A DNA stretch of 64,000 bases from Heligmosomoides polygyrus polygyrus. Its lineage: Eukaryota; Nematoda; Chromadorea; Rhabditida; Heligmosomidae. Location: contig OX377204.1 in NCBI GenBank assembly GCA_947396885.1, positions 49,525,139 to 49,589,138 on the forward strand. Direction: 5' to 3'. Shown in pieces: positions 44,551-55,735 of this stretch (position 1 is the stretch's first letter; each line of letters begins with the position of its first letter). Under the pieces are notes generated by a model. It made no database searches, was not told the origin of the DNA, and was given only the letters and a program-made list of their open reading frames with translations. The position numbers were made by a program, and so were the translations under genes.

Positions 44551-45846
44551 TTAAATTGATATGCTAAGTAAAAAAGGGGAAGCATTAATTCCAAAGGGTA
44601 GACGGCAAAAACGAAGGATACGTATATTTTGTGGTGTTAAAAGCTTGTTTGTGTCTTTTAGCCACAGAAACCGGACTGAATCCCGCTCGGATTCTTGCAG
44701 ATGGATCATGTGGAAAGCCTTTTCCACATCAGCGATCATATTTTTAGAGTCTAACCTTGATCGCAAAAGAATTCCACATAGATTTGGGAGCAGCATTGGT
44801 CCTTGATAGATCACATCATTTAGACTTAGTTGTCCCTTTATCTTGGAAGAGGCGTCCAGTACCATTCTGGTTTTTGTTGTTGCACTTGAGGATTTTATCA
44901 CCGCTTGATGTGGTATGTAATAAAGTGGATTTGTACCATTGGCACATTGAGGAGCGTCTTCTACGAATTGTTTCAAAATTTGCACTTCAATGATTTTGCA
45001 GTATTCTGTCCAACACTCAGGGTTTTTTGTTCTCATTTGGATTAGTTGATGGAGCCTGCTAAGAGCTAGATTGTAATTGTCAGCCAAATGGTTTTTGTTT
45101 GGTTTCCAGGGGAATTGCACGTAAATTTTCCCATTTGTTAGTTGTACACTTGAATAGAATTCGTTTAAAATTTGTTTGTTAAGTTTATCTTGTGTACGAA
45201 AGTCTTCAGTTCCTATTCCGGAAAGCTTCCAGAAATCAGAATAATCAATTTGTTCTATAATATTGTTATTTTGACTTGTGAGATTGTTGATAATGTTTTG
45301 TATTAATGAATTCGTTTCAGAGTTCGCATTGTTTTGAGGGATCACAGAAACCATGGGGCCGAAGAAAGTTTCGGTAACGAAGAGACCTGACGGAAGCCGA
45401 ATCACTGGTACGTTTGGCTTCATTATTGCGCTGAAATAGTCGATACCTATAAGGATTTCTCGTACTATTATTGTGCTATTTGCTTTTTGCATTATTAGAT
45501 CGCCTTTATGGGGTAATTTTCTTCTAAGTAGATTCGGTCTTCTGGTAGCAGTTCGTGAATGGTGATTGCTGGCGTTATTATATTGTTGGTAAAGAATTCG
45601 ACAGTCATAGAGTGACCGTGCGAGTTTGACAAAAATGCGGTTACTCATTTTACCAGCTTCTTTTCTGCATGACCTCCAAAGTTGTTGACAATTATGTTGT
45701 CGTTGATTTTGGTTTAAGCTTCATCCGAGCTGAAAGTGAAGCGGCTATGAAAGATTGATCAGATGCAGAGACAAGCAGAGCATATACCTGCTCTGTTTGT
45801 TCATTGTTGTGAATTTGTGTTTGGTTGTGAATTGTTACTGGTACTA
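44551..45846 (-). pseudogene. pol: BEL/Pao protease and first half of RT
   Basis: The segment 45846-45649 encodes, in shifted frames, the aspartic protease (DUF1758 type). Its LLxSASDQSFIA motif has Val (codon 45770-45772) where the catalytic Asp belongs. The open frame 45648-44551 (365 aa) ends the protease (ILIGIDYF block), then gives the RT fingers and palm: TKTRMVLDAS, DVEKAFHMI with the first catalytic Asp, RLPFGINASPFLL. It stops at 44551 just short of the YMDN loop. This TAA is in frame with the following piece. Frameshifts, a dead protease and the stop make the unit inactive. Confidence 0.75.
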
Positions 45847-47582
45847 TCATAAGACGTACTCCCGATCTGTATTCACCTTGGCGGAAAGAGCAGTTGTGAA
45901 TACTGGGGCAATTGGCTTGGAAGTTGACATTGACATTGTTGTAGTTTTGTTTGCGGTCGGTCGGCAGTTGTGCGAAACAGACTTTGTAAGTTTCGTTTGG
46001 CTTCCTAGATAGAGACTGATAGCTGTTTCCTCGTTTTGCTTGTCTCCCGGATCCCCGTGATGAGGCCTTTTTGAGTGAACTTCAGAATCGATTGTTTGGT
46101 AAGGACTTGTTATCTTGTCTGGCAACTCGCCCTTGCAATTGCTTCTGTTCGTTGTGAAATTCAGGTGACCTACTACGATAGGTAGTGTGTTGTCCTTCGT
46201 TTTAAATTTTTCTTCCTCTTTACATTCCGGTATCGTTGGTGGTTTGAAATTGTCTACTGGAGGAGGGTCGCTAGTTTGGCTTGGGTTTTGTTTACAAAGG
46301 ATGATATTGTGACCGCCACAACATTTGTAACAGTTACCTTTGTAACAATGGGATGTTGTATGATGTTGGCTGAAGCACTTCCAACAAGCATGAAGTTCCC
46401 TAACACGTTCAATTTTTTGAAAGACTGTGGGGTATCTCTTGCAGTACTTGAAGACATGGGGTTGTCCACAGCCGGCGCATCGTACGGTTGGGTCTATTTT
46501 GGCTCTTGTTAAGAATACATTGTGGCCTTTTTTGGAGTCCTCCTGGCGGCTTTCGATATGTTCACGACGTTTAATGGCGATTTTCAAATTTTCAACTAGT
46601 TCTTCTATTGTCCATTCTTTACCCAAGTCAAATTCTTTACGGGCTATTTCTTCTTGTACACCTTTTGAAAAAGTGTCTATAACCATGCTGGTCTTATAGG
46701 TAGTATCTACTACCTCTCCTTGTCTTTGTATAGTAGATATGATAGCTTGTATGTCACTCAAATTGTTTCTCAACGATCTTGGATCATCACGGCATGGTTT
46801 CATTGTTTTAAGTTGTCGGTTCATTTGCATTGTCACTCTCTTAGGGTCTTCGTATTGACTTTTAAGCTGCTGGATGGCTCTCTCGTAGGAGTCTCCAGTA
46901 CGTGTGATCATGCGGAGTGCTCGTGCGGCATCTCCTTTGCAACAATTGAGTAGGATAGATAACTTTCCTATGTTGGAATATGGTTGTTTGTGGACCAACT
47001 CTTCAAAGAGGTCCCAGAATGGTCCAAATTCTGAGGGATTGCCATGAAAGTCTGGTACCTTGAGTTCGCCATTCAAGAGTCTCTGCTCTATTGCCATAGC
47101 ATTGGAGGGTGGAATGACAACGGATTGTTCAGCATTGTTTCTTGTTTCAGCAGTGCTGAATGGGACAGATTGTTGGGTAGCACGAGTTTGTTTCAAGGCT
47201 AGGCCCTGACAGTCTAGCTCGATAAGTCGTCTAATTGTCGTGATAGTGCTATTGCAAGAGACAGCATTCTGTCACCTTGTTTTTTGTTCCAGTAGAGGTC
47301 AAAGGTTTCCTCTAGTTTGTTGTCTTGTTCGGAACCTGCTGCAGCGCATGTTCCGCAGTTATATAGTTCCCATATCTTGTCTGTGTTTTCTTCTATTCGC
47401 TGCTTTAAGTTTGTTACCGTTAGATGATTTGTTGAAAGGTAAAGCTCCAAGTCCGAAAGCTCCGTAGGAAAATTCCACGGGGGACTATATTGATTTGCTT
47501 CTTTGATTAGGTCTTCTAACGCGTTGAGTTGTCTTGTTAATTTTTGTTTTGTTGTTTTCAGACTGGAGGAGTCTGAGGCCAT
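45847..47582 (-). pseudogene. gag: BEL/Pao Gag, frameshifted
   Basis: The N-terminal domain is in the frame 47582-47214 (122 aa: KTTKQKLTRQLNALEDLIKEA, then a helical region ending in RQLDDL). A one-base shift then leads to the frame 47196-45847 (449 aa) with the DUF1759 region (VPDFHGNPSEFGPFWDLFE, ALRMI, NLSDIQAI) and two zinc knuckles, CWKC...H...C with exact C-x2-C-x4-H-x4-C spacing and CYKC...H...C with x3. Gag builds the particle and packages RNA. A TATATAAAC sequence lies 67 nt upstream of the ATG (47649-47656). The TGA at 45847 ends it before the protease, which lies in another frame. Confidence 0.8.
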
Positions 47583-47648
47583 GAAGACTGAAGTTGCTGA
47601 GACGGGTGCTGCGTAGAGCGAAGTGTGAGGACGAGCGATTCGTGGCGG

Positions 47649-47656
47649 TTTATATA
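47649..47656 (-). promoter_or_regulatory. TATA-like box upstream of gag
   Basis: TATATAAAC on the minus strand, 67 nt before the gag ATG. A matching box stands 62 nt upstream of the degenerate gag module at 48,418. It may be an internal promoter; sequence resemblance only. Confidence 0.4.
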
Positions 47657-47795
47657 CTGCCGTGGACGTGCCACTTTTGATGGGCGGAGTGAAGTGTAAT
47701 AAAAGTGATGTCAGGTTGTTGTAATGTTGGAGGCACGGTCAGGCCGCCTTTTGACGTAATATTGATTGTGAAATTGGTAAGAAATTTGAGCTGTC

Positions 47796-48418
47796 CTATA
47801 AGTTCATATCTTCTTGTGTGGTTGGTGTATGATGGGTAGGCCAACTAACCAGTTCGTTGATTGGTGGAAAGGGAGCCACTGGGAAGGCAACGTTGGGAGC
47901 GACAATTTGGTGTTGTGTTGATTGGAATTGATTGTAGATTGGCGTTAAACCGGTTGCGCCATGAGTTGGATAATTGTCACTAGTGGCTCTTCGTCTATTG
48001 AAGGAAACGATTTGTCGAAGAACTGCTTTTTGGCAATCGAGTTCTACAAAGCGTCTCTCCAGCTGACGCAATAAATTTGTCGCGAGGTTAATTGTTGCCT
48101 CACCTTGAATTTCGCTCCAGTGATTGTCAAATTGTTGCTCTGCTGCTATCTTGTCCTCAAGGCTAAGATCAGCAAGAGCATAGATTGATTCTACATAGGA
48201 AGCCCACAAAGTTTCTCTCTGTTGTTAAAGCTTTTCTTTTAAGTTGTTAGTTGTAATGGTCTTGATCGTTAGAAAGAACCTCAGTTGGGTGAGTTCCAGT
48301 GGGAACATCCAAGGTGTGCGGTATTCTTCTGCCTCCTGAATCAGGTTTTCCAAAGCGCTTTTTTTATTGTTAAGTTTTGTTTTGTAAGTTTTAGGTTAAA
48401 AAGAGGTCTAGAACTCAT
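47796..48418 (-). pseudogene. Second, degenerate Gag N-terminal module
   Basis: From the ATG at 48418, and shifting frame, one reads a diverged version of the Gag N-domain: an ENLIQEAEEYRTPWMFPLEL block matching EDLIKEANQYSPPWNFPTEL of the main gag. The open frame 48209-47796 (137 aa) follows with a QQFDNHWSEIQGEAT helix and RQLERRFVELDCQ, corresponding to RQLDDL..ELDCQ in the main gag, then a Pro-rich tail. So the leader plus Gag N-domain was duplicated at some time and then diverged. Frameshifts and stops break it. Confidence 0.6.
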
Positions 48419-48479
48419 GATTAAGCTCAGAATGCAAGACGCTAGCGTAAACGAAGTGGATCTAGAAGCGTCTGAGGGG

Positions 48480-48487
48480 TTTATATA
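48480..48487 (-). promoter_or_regulatory. TATA-like box upstream of the degenerate gag module
   Basis: TATATAAACC on the minus strand, 62 nt upstream of the ATG at 48418. Same arrangement as at 47,649-47,656. Confidence 0.35.
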
Positions 48488-48641
48488 CTTGCATGCCGTA
48501 AGATATATGGGCTATGCTTTGAGAAGTTGACGAAAGAATGTGCTTGTGTGACTTGTAATTGATTTTGCTGTGAGAACTTGCCGCTGACAAGTCAAGCGCA
48601 CGTATCACTTTACAGCGTGTCATCCCTGGAGTTTGGAGTTA

Positions 48642-49151
48642 TCACGCATTTTCTGCTGGAAGCTGCACCGCCAATCGGTTAGACCTGTATGCTAGCATAT
48701 TTAATAACGAAAGGCTATCGCTAAACAGCATCTCTGACAGATCTTGTAGGAATATTTTGGCTGGTAAGAGCAAGGGTAAAAGGAAACCAAGTGGGTCAAA
48801 CGTTGAATGTGTAGCTTGTAAAACTTTGCGTTTTGTGGGGTTGACAAGGTATTGCAATTTACGTGGGATTGTAAACTGGTCTCGAAAATGGTTCCACTGG
48901 ATACCTAGGATTTTTATTGATTGACTTGTTGAGCGGTCTTGTTCTGCAAGTACACTGTTGCAAGCTTGATCATTTGTAATAAATTGACGGAGGTTCATCG
49001 ACATGTTGGAGAATATCCTTTTGCATTCTCTATACTTTTCGATAAGGGAGCGGGATGAGTTGTCCAGAATCAGAACGTTATCCATATAGAGATTTTCTAA
49101 CAGTTCTTGGTGTATTGAATTGTGCCATTGTTTTTGGTGTTCTATTCCATA
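48642..49151 (-). pseudogene. pol: Truncated RT (YMDN half), duplicated unit
   Basis: Starts like 44550-43540 (MDNVLI at 49085) but runs out of homology at the tandem junction (48740), so the frame ends at 48642 in leader sequence of the next unit. RNase H is missing. Confidence 0.75.
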
Positions 49152-50447
49152 TTAAATTGATATGCTAAGTAAAAAAGGGGAAGCATTAATTCCAAAGGGT
49201 AGACGGCAAAAACGAAGGATACGTATATTTTGTGGTGTTAAAAGCTTGTTTGTGTCTTTTAGCCACAGAAACCGGACTGAATCCCGCTCGGATTCTTGCA
49301 GATGGATCATGTGGAAAGCCTTTTCCACATCAGCGATCATATTTTTAGAGTCTAACCTTGATCGCAAAAGAATTCCACATAGATTTGGGAGCAGCATTGG
49401 TCCTTGATAGATCACATCATTTAGACTTAGTTGTCCCTTTATCTTGGAAGAGGCGTCCAGTACCATTCTGGTTTTTGTTGTTGCACTTGAGGATTTTATC
49501 ACCGCTTGATGTGGTATGTAATAAAGTGGATTTGTACCATTGGCACATTGAGGAGCGTCTTCTACGAATTGTTTCAAAATTTGCACTTCAATGATTTTGC
49601 AGTATTCTGTCCAACACTCAGGGTTTTTTGTTCTCATTTGGATTAGTTGATGGAGCCTGCTAAGAGCTAGATTGTAATTGTCAGCCAAATGGTTTTTGTT
49701 TGGTTTCCAGGGGAATTGCACGTAAATTTTCCCATTTGTTAGTTGTACACTTGAATAGAATTCGTTTAAAATTTGTTTGTTAAGTTTATCTTGTGTACGA
49801 AAGTCTTCAGTTCCTATTCCGGAAAGCTTCCAGAAATCAGAATAATCAATTTGTTCTATAATATTGTTATTTTGACTTGTGAGATTGTTGATAATGTTTT
49901 GTATTAATGAATTCGTTTCAGAGTTCGCATTGTTTTGAGGGATCACAGAAACCATGGGGCCGAAGAAAGTTTCGGTAACGAAGAGACCTGACGGAAGCCG
50001 AATCACTGGTACGTTTGGCTTCATTATTGCGCTGAAATAGTCGATACCTATAAGGATTTCTCGTACTATTATTGTGCTATTTGCTTTTTGCATTATTAGA
50101 TCGCCTTTATGGGGTAATTTTCTTCTAAGTAGATTCGGTCTTCTGGTAGCAGTTCGTGAATGGTGATTGCTGGCGTTATTATATTGTTGGTAAAGAATTC
50201 GACAGTCATAGAGTGACCGTGCGAGTTTGACAAAAATGCGGTTACTCATTTTACCAGCTTCTTTTCTGCATGACCTCCAAAGTTGTTGACAATTATGTTG
50301 TCGTTGATTTTGGTTTAAGCTTCATCCGAGCTGAAAGTGAAGCGGCTATGAAAGATTGATCAGATGCAGAGACAAGCAGAGCATATACCTGCTCTGTTTG
50401 TTCATTGTTGTGAATTTGTGTTTGGTTGTGAATTGTTACTGGTACTA
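49152..50447 (-). pseudogene. pol: BEL/Pao protease and RT first half, duplicated unit
   Basis: Identical in translation to 45648-44551, including the in-frame TAA (49152-49154) and the Val in place of the protease Asp (codon at about 50,371-50,373). The shared lesions show they predate the duplication. Confidence 0.75.
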
Positions 50448-52183
50448 TCATAAGACGTACTCCCGATCTGTATTCACCTTGGCGGAAAGAGCAGTTGTGA
50501 ATACTGGGGCAATTGGCTTGGAAGTTGACATTGACATTGTTGTAGTTTTGTTTGCGGTCGGTCGGCAGTTGTGCGAAACAGACTTTGTAAGTTTCGTTTG
50601 GCTTCCTAGATAGAGACTGATAGCTGTTTCCTCGTTTTGCTTGTCTCCCGGATCCCCGTGATGAGGCCTTTTTGAGTGAACTTCAGAATCGATTGTTTGG
50701 TAAGGACTTGTTATCTTGTCTGGCAACTCGCCCTTGCAATTGCTTCTGTTCGTTGTGAAATTCAGGTGACCTACTACGATAGGTAGTGTGTTGTCCTTCG
50801 TTTTAAATTTTTCTTCCTCTTTACATTCCGGTATCGTTGGTGGTTTGAAATTGTCTACTGGAGGAGGGTCGCTAGTTTGGCTTGGGTTTTGTTTACAAAG
50901 GATGATATTGTGACCGCCACAACATTTGTAACAGTTATATTTGTAACAATGGGATGTTGTATGATGTTGGCTGAAGCACTTCCAACAAGCATGAAGTTCC
51001 CTAACACGTTCAATTTTTTGAAAGACTGTGGGGTATCTCTTGCAGTACTTGAAGACATGGGGTTGTCCACAGCCGGCGCATCGTACGGTTGGGTCTATTT
51101 TGGCTCTTGTTAAGAATACATTGTGGCCTTTTTTGGAGTCCTCCTGGCGGCTTTCGATATGTTCACGACGTTTAATGGCGATTTTCAAATTTTCAACTAG
51201 TTCTTCTATTGTCCATTCTTTACCCAAGTCAAATTCTTTACGGGCTATTTCTTCTTGTACACCTTTTGAAAAAGTGTCTATAACCATGCTGGTCTTATAG
51301 GTAGTATCTACTACCTCTCCTTGTCTTTGTATAGTAGATATGATAGCTTGTATGTCACTCAAATTGTTTCTCAACGATCTTGGATCATCACGGCATGGTT
51401 TCATTGTTTTAAGTTGTCGGTTCATTTGCATTGTCACTCTCTTAGGGTCTTCGTATTGACTTTTAAGCTGCTGGATGGCTCTCTCGTAGGAGTCTCCAGT
51501 ACGTGTGATCATGCGGAGTGCTCGTGCGGCATCTCCTTTGCAACAATTGAGTAGGATAGATAACTTTCCTATGTTGGAATATGGTTGTTTGTGGACCAAC
51601 TCTTCAAAGAGGTCCCAGAATGGTCCAAATTCTGAGGGATTGCCATGAAAGTCTGGTACCTTGAGTTCGCCATTCAAGAGTCTCTGCTCTATTGCCATAG
51701 CATTGGAGGGTGGAATGACAACGGATTGTTCAGCATTGTTTCTTGTTTCAGCAGTGCTGAATGGGACAGATTGTTGGGTAGCACGAGTTTGTTTCAAGGC
51801 TAGGCCCTGACAGTCTAGCTCGATAAGTCGTCTAATTGTCGTGATAGTGCTATTGCAAGAGACAGCATTCTGTCACCTTGTTTTTTGTTCCAGTAGAGGT
51901 CAAAGGTTTCCTCTAGTTTGTTGTCTTGTTCGGAACCTGCTGCAGCGCATGTTCCGCAGTTATATAGTTCCCATATCTTGTCTGTGTTTTCTTCTATTCG
52001 CTGCTTTAAGTTTGTTACCGTTAGATGATTTGTTGAAAGGTAAAGCTCCAAGTCCGAAAGCTCCGTAGGAAAATTCCACGGGGGACTATATTGATTTGCT
52101 TCTTTGATTAGGTCTTCTAACGCGTTGAGTTGTCTTGTTAATTTTTGTTTTGTTGTTTTCAGACTGGAGGAGTCTGAGGCCAT
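50448..52183 (-). pseudogene. gag: BEL/Pao Gag, duplicated unit
   Basis: Frames 52183-51815 and 51797-50448 repeat the Gag N-domain, DUF1759 region and zinc knuckles of the proximal unit, with the same frameshift. One residue differs in the second knuckle region (CYKYNCYKCC here, CYKGNCYKCC in the proximal unit). Confidence 0.8.
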
Positions 52184-52396
52184 GAAGACTGAAGTTGCTG
52201 AGACGGGTGCTGCGTAGAGCGAAGTGTGAGGACGAGCGATTCGTGGCGGTTTATATACTGCCGTGGACGTGCCACTTTTGATGGGCGGAGTGAAGTGTAA
52301 TAAAAGTGATGTCAGGTTGTTGTAATGTTGGAGGCACGGTCAGGCCGCCTTTTGACGTAATATTGATTGTGAAATTGGTAAGAAATTTGAGCTGTC

Positions 52397-53019
52397 CTAT
52401 AAGTTCATATCTTCTTGTGTGGTTGGTGTATGATGGGTAGGCCAACTAACCAGTTCGTTGATTGGTGGAAAGGGAGCCACTGGGAAGGCAACGTTGGGAG
52501 CGACAATTTGGTGTTGTGTTGATTGGAATTGATTGTAGATTGGCGTTAAACCGGTTGCGCCATGAGTTGGATAATTGTCACTAGTGGCTCTTCGTCTATT
52601 GAAGGAAACGATTTGTCGAAGAACTGCTTTTTGGCAATCGAGTTCTACAAAGCGTCTCTCCAGCTGACGCAATAAATTTGTCGCGAGGTTAATTGTTGCC
52701 TCACCTTGAATTTCGCTCCAGTGATTGTCAAATTGTTGCTCTGCTGCTATCTTGTCCTCAAGGCTAAGATCAGCAAGAGCATAGATTGATTCTACATAGG
52801 AAGCCCACAAAGTTTCTCTCTGTTGTTAAAGCTTTTCTTTTAAGTTGTTAGTTGTAATGGTCTTGATCGTTAGAAAGAACCTCAGTTGGGTGAGTTCCAG
52901 TGGGAACATCCAAGGTGTGCGGTATTCTTCTGCCTCCTGAATCAGGTTTTCCAAAGCGCTTTTTTTATTGTTAAGTTTTGTTTTGTAAGTTTTAGGTTAA
53001 AAAGAGGTCTAGAACTCAT
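52397..53019 (-). pseudogene. Degenerate Gag N-terminal module, duplicated unit
   Basis: Copy of 48418-47796, with its TATA-like box at 53081-53088. The frame 52810-52397 is the same 137 residues. Confidence 0.6.
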
Positions 53020-53340
53020 GATTAAGCTCAGAATGCAAGACGCTAGCGTAAACGAAGTGGATCTAGAAGCGTCTGAGGGGTTTATATACTTGCATGCCGT
53101 AAGATATATGGGCTATGCTTTGAGAAGTTGACGAAAGAATGTGCTTGTGTGACTTGTAATTGATTTTGCTGTGAGAACTTGCCGCTGACAAGTCAAGCGC
53201 ACGTATCACTTTACAGCGTGTCATCCCTGGAGTTTGGAGTTATCACGCATTTTCTGCTGGAAGCTGCACCGCCAATCGGTTAGACCTGTATGCTAGCATA
53301 TTTAATAACGAAAGGCTATCGCTAAACAGCATCTCTGACA

Positions 53341-53923
53341 GAGAAGGAGTCCGACTTTTCACGTCTGTAGGTGGCTATACGCAATAAGAGGCCACTCTAA
53401 AAGTCTCCTGAAAATTTGTTTGAGGCTGTCCAAGCCTCTTTCACAATTTTGTATTGCCGGCAGCTTTACTCCAATAAAATCTTTAGCACCTGCGCATAAA
53501 CTGATTCGTAATTACGGAAACTCTTATTTTGGGCCCTGAAACATCAAATCTTTAACAATGTCGGACTAATTTGCTTGGTTCATGTAGAACTGCATTGACA
53601 ATTTGGTTCTTTTTGTTTTTCTTGTCAACTTTTTTTACTGCGCGCGTTTTTTTAAGAGACTGATATGATACAAAATAAATGAGAAGGAATGATATCGCCT
53701 GAGACTGCACCGTAGGAACTACCCGTATCGTGTGATATGGTCCGGATACATAGCGAACGCAAGTCAATTTTGTTCCAGAAGATGCAAAATTGTTTGTTAT
53801 TTGGTTTTCAGTATTGTTGCTACTTGTAGTGACACTAAGAATTAATTGAAAATTTTGTTATATTTGGCCGATGCACCATTTTTGGACTGCATCACTGTCC
53901 AATACGATTTGGTGGTTCATAGT
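53341..53923 (-). other. Provirus 5' leader
   Basis: Sequence between the 5' LTR and the gag modules. No ORF with a domain. Directly next to the LTR the minus strand reads ACTATGAACCACC, not the TGG expected for a standard primer-binding site, so primer use cannot be read here. Confidence 0.45.
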
Positions 53924-54283
53924 TGGGTTAATCATATTTATTTTCCACTTGATAACTTGATCATGTCATTATAGCCGATATGATGTACATCCAACGGCAA
54001 TAATGTTGTTCTTGTTGTAGTTGTTTTATTGCTTGTACTGTATTGTTTGTCTTGTTAGCGGGTCCGCCAATGGAGTGAAGTCCAGTGGAGCGATGTTGAG
54101 TGAAGTCGACTGAAGGGTGCCTTTCAGCCGAGGGCCCGCTATTTATACCGACGAAAAGTGGGTGGTATTTATAGCGGTTTAGGCGAGCGCCGCATGGTTG
54201 TAATGTGCTGTAAAGCTACTGTTGTAAACCATGACTCACGAACCACGGCCTGTTTGTATGACTCATGAACCACTGTTCATGAC
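53924..54283 (-). mobile_element. 5' LTR of the BEL/Pao provirus
   Basis: 360 bp, matching 33675-34028 with scattered differences (for example ATTACCGATTACATTC against ATAGCCGATATGATGTAC, and GACCGAGATT against GAGCGATGTT). It has the same TATAAA-type and AATAAA signals on the minus strand. The outer terminus reads GGTCATG rather than TGTCATG, so it is slightly eroded. No clear target duplication. Confidence 0.75.
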
Positions 54284-55461
54284 CCCAACCGAGTTCACTG
54301 ACATCCCTCGTAAGCATTCGTATAACGTAGAAATTGCTTGCAGAACAAACCTACAATTTAACATAGAACAACACAACGATCAGATCTCGATAGGATATAA
54401 ACTATTGCTAGTACCGTTGTAGAATGGTTATTGTTATTGTTTACTATGAATGCAGAAGGCAATACGTTGTAAGAACCAGTAACAACTGCACAAACACCAC
54501 TTAATAAAAAAGAACACAGAGACACGAAGCATACAAACAATGGAGCAGTTCATATGCTTTGTAAATTCAATCGAGTTTCATATTACCTTTCCATGCTGCT
54601 AAACCGATGGCCTGTCAGAACGCATTTGGTATCAATTTTTGGTTTATTTGTTTTTCTTTAGCACAATTCCCTTATTTACGATCAATAGCAGTTACAGTGT
54701 AACAAGAAAGAACGAAGAAGCGAATTTGCTTGCGTGTGATGAAAGCACTTTCAGCAAAAGCGGCACATCAAACAGTTTTTTTGAATATGCATTCACTGAA
54801 CTGCATGACAGCTGAATCTGAACTTGTGCAAATTTAGTACGACAACCGCACTTAAGATGCAGGTCAAGGATTGTTTGTGTGTTTCCTTTCTGCAGTAAAG
54901 TTGAAGAAAAGCGGGCGGAATGCTATCCGAAGCGCTTGCCCACAGGCATAAAAGCTCCCTCCCAGCAACGAATTTTTCAGACTTAGTGGGTAGGGACTAG
55001 TTGGTTAAGAGAACATGATACGCTCTGACCCGGTGCGGCTGCGTTTCCTTTGGCTCCGTATGACAGCTACACTTTGCTAATTCCACGCTTTCTTTGTTTT
55101 CTACGGACATCTGTTGGAACAAGGGTGGTCTTTTGTGGCAAGAGGCAAAGGACATCGTCGTACACTCGCCACTCTACAAGGTATAATTTGTTGAAGTCTG
55201 CTGTTGTTCGTACCATGGCGAAGAACACAGGAAGTTAATCGATGAACGTTTCGGCCCGTGGCTCCTCTGTTACAGTCAGAACGAGATCATCCACGACATT
55301 CGACAGTTCGGATGCCATCGAGCAACTGCAGTCGCTGACAACAAAGGGAAAGTGCCGACGTATGTGAAGCAGACAAGCAGTAGCCTTCTTACGGGAAACT
55401 ATTGAAAGGTCGTCGGATAAACCGTACTAAGTGGTCCGGATTACTCTCTAACGTAAGATCC
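54284..55461. other. No supported gene
   Basis: Mixed AT-rich and ordinary sequence with only short frames. A stretch at about 55,235-55,290 reads on the minus strand as a CTGTAACAGAGGAGCCAC...GCCGAAACGTTC pattern like the Penelope 3' motif at 61.05 kb, a faint resemblance. Confidence 0.35.
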
Positions 55462-55690
55462 TTGTGAAAAATTGTAGTCTCGCGCAGTTACGAAATTACA
55501 ACGTACTTCTTCGTAACTTAGATTTTGTTGGATTAACTGAGACTTGGCTGAGCTCGGAAAATAAACTCAAACCGCTATTGGGCGCGGCCAGTAGGCATTA
55601 TGTAGGAATTAGGTGTGATCATCTTACCAAAAAAAAAGTGGCGGAATACTAATTCTGCTAAAGAATGCTTTTTCTTACCGAAAGAAGGTA
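55462..55690 (+). pseudogene. CR1/jockey-like LINE endonuclease fragment
   Basis: The frame 55464-55652 contains LRNLDFVGLTETWLS, the APE-endonuclease block with the catalytic Glu of the TETWL motif. A SRHYVGIRCDHLTKK stretch follows, then in another frame a GGILILLKNAF segment, as in CR1-like ORF2 proteins. It is then joined to RTE sequence at about 55,750. The missing RT of a CR1-like element is found in the opposite orientation at 62.2-63.1 kb. Confidence 0.6.
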
Positions 55691-55735
55691 ATTTTTTTTT
55701 AAAAGAAAGAAGGTAATTTCTAATTCTGCTAAAGA

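Larger units (their letters stand above)
44139..48739 (-). repeat. 4,601-bp tandem repeat, proximal unit
   Basis: Spans gag through part of RT/RNase H. The next unit (48740-53340) repeats it with a spacing of exactly 4,601 bp. The only difference I noticed is CC/AT at about 46,338 and 50,939, changing one codon in the second zinc knuckle (Gly/Tyr). Confidence 0.85.
48740..53340 (-). repeat. 4,601-bp tandem repeat, distal unit
   Basis: Head-to-tail copy of 44139-48739. The junctions share only AGA microhomology. The leader side (53341) continues to the 5' LTR, so this unit is the first to be transcribed. Confidence 0.85.

Noticed and set aside
45755..46953. Plus-strand ORFs opposite gag and protease (and their copies at 50.4-51.6 kb)
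   Set aside because: Shadows of the minus-strand gag frame; duplicated only because the region is tandemly repeated.
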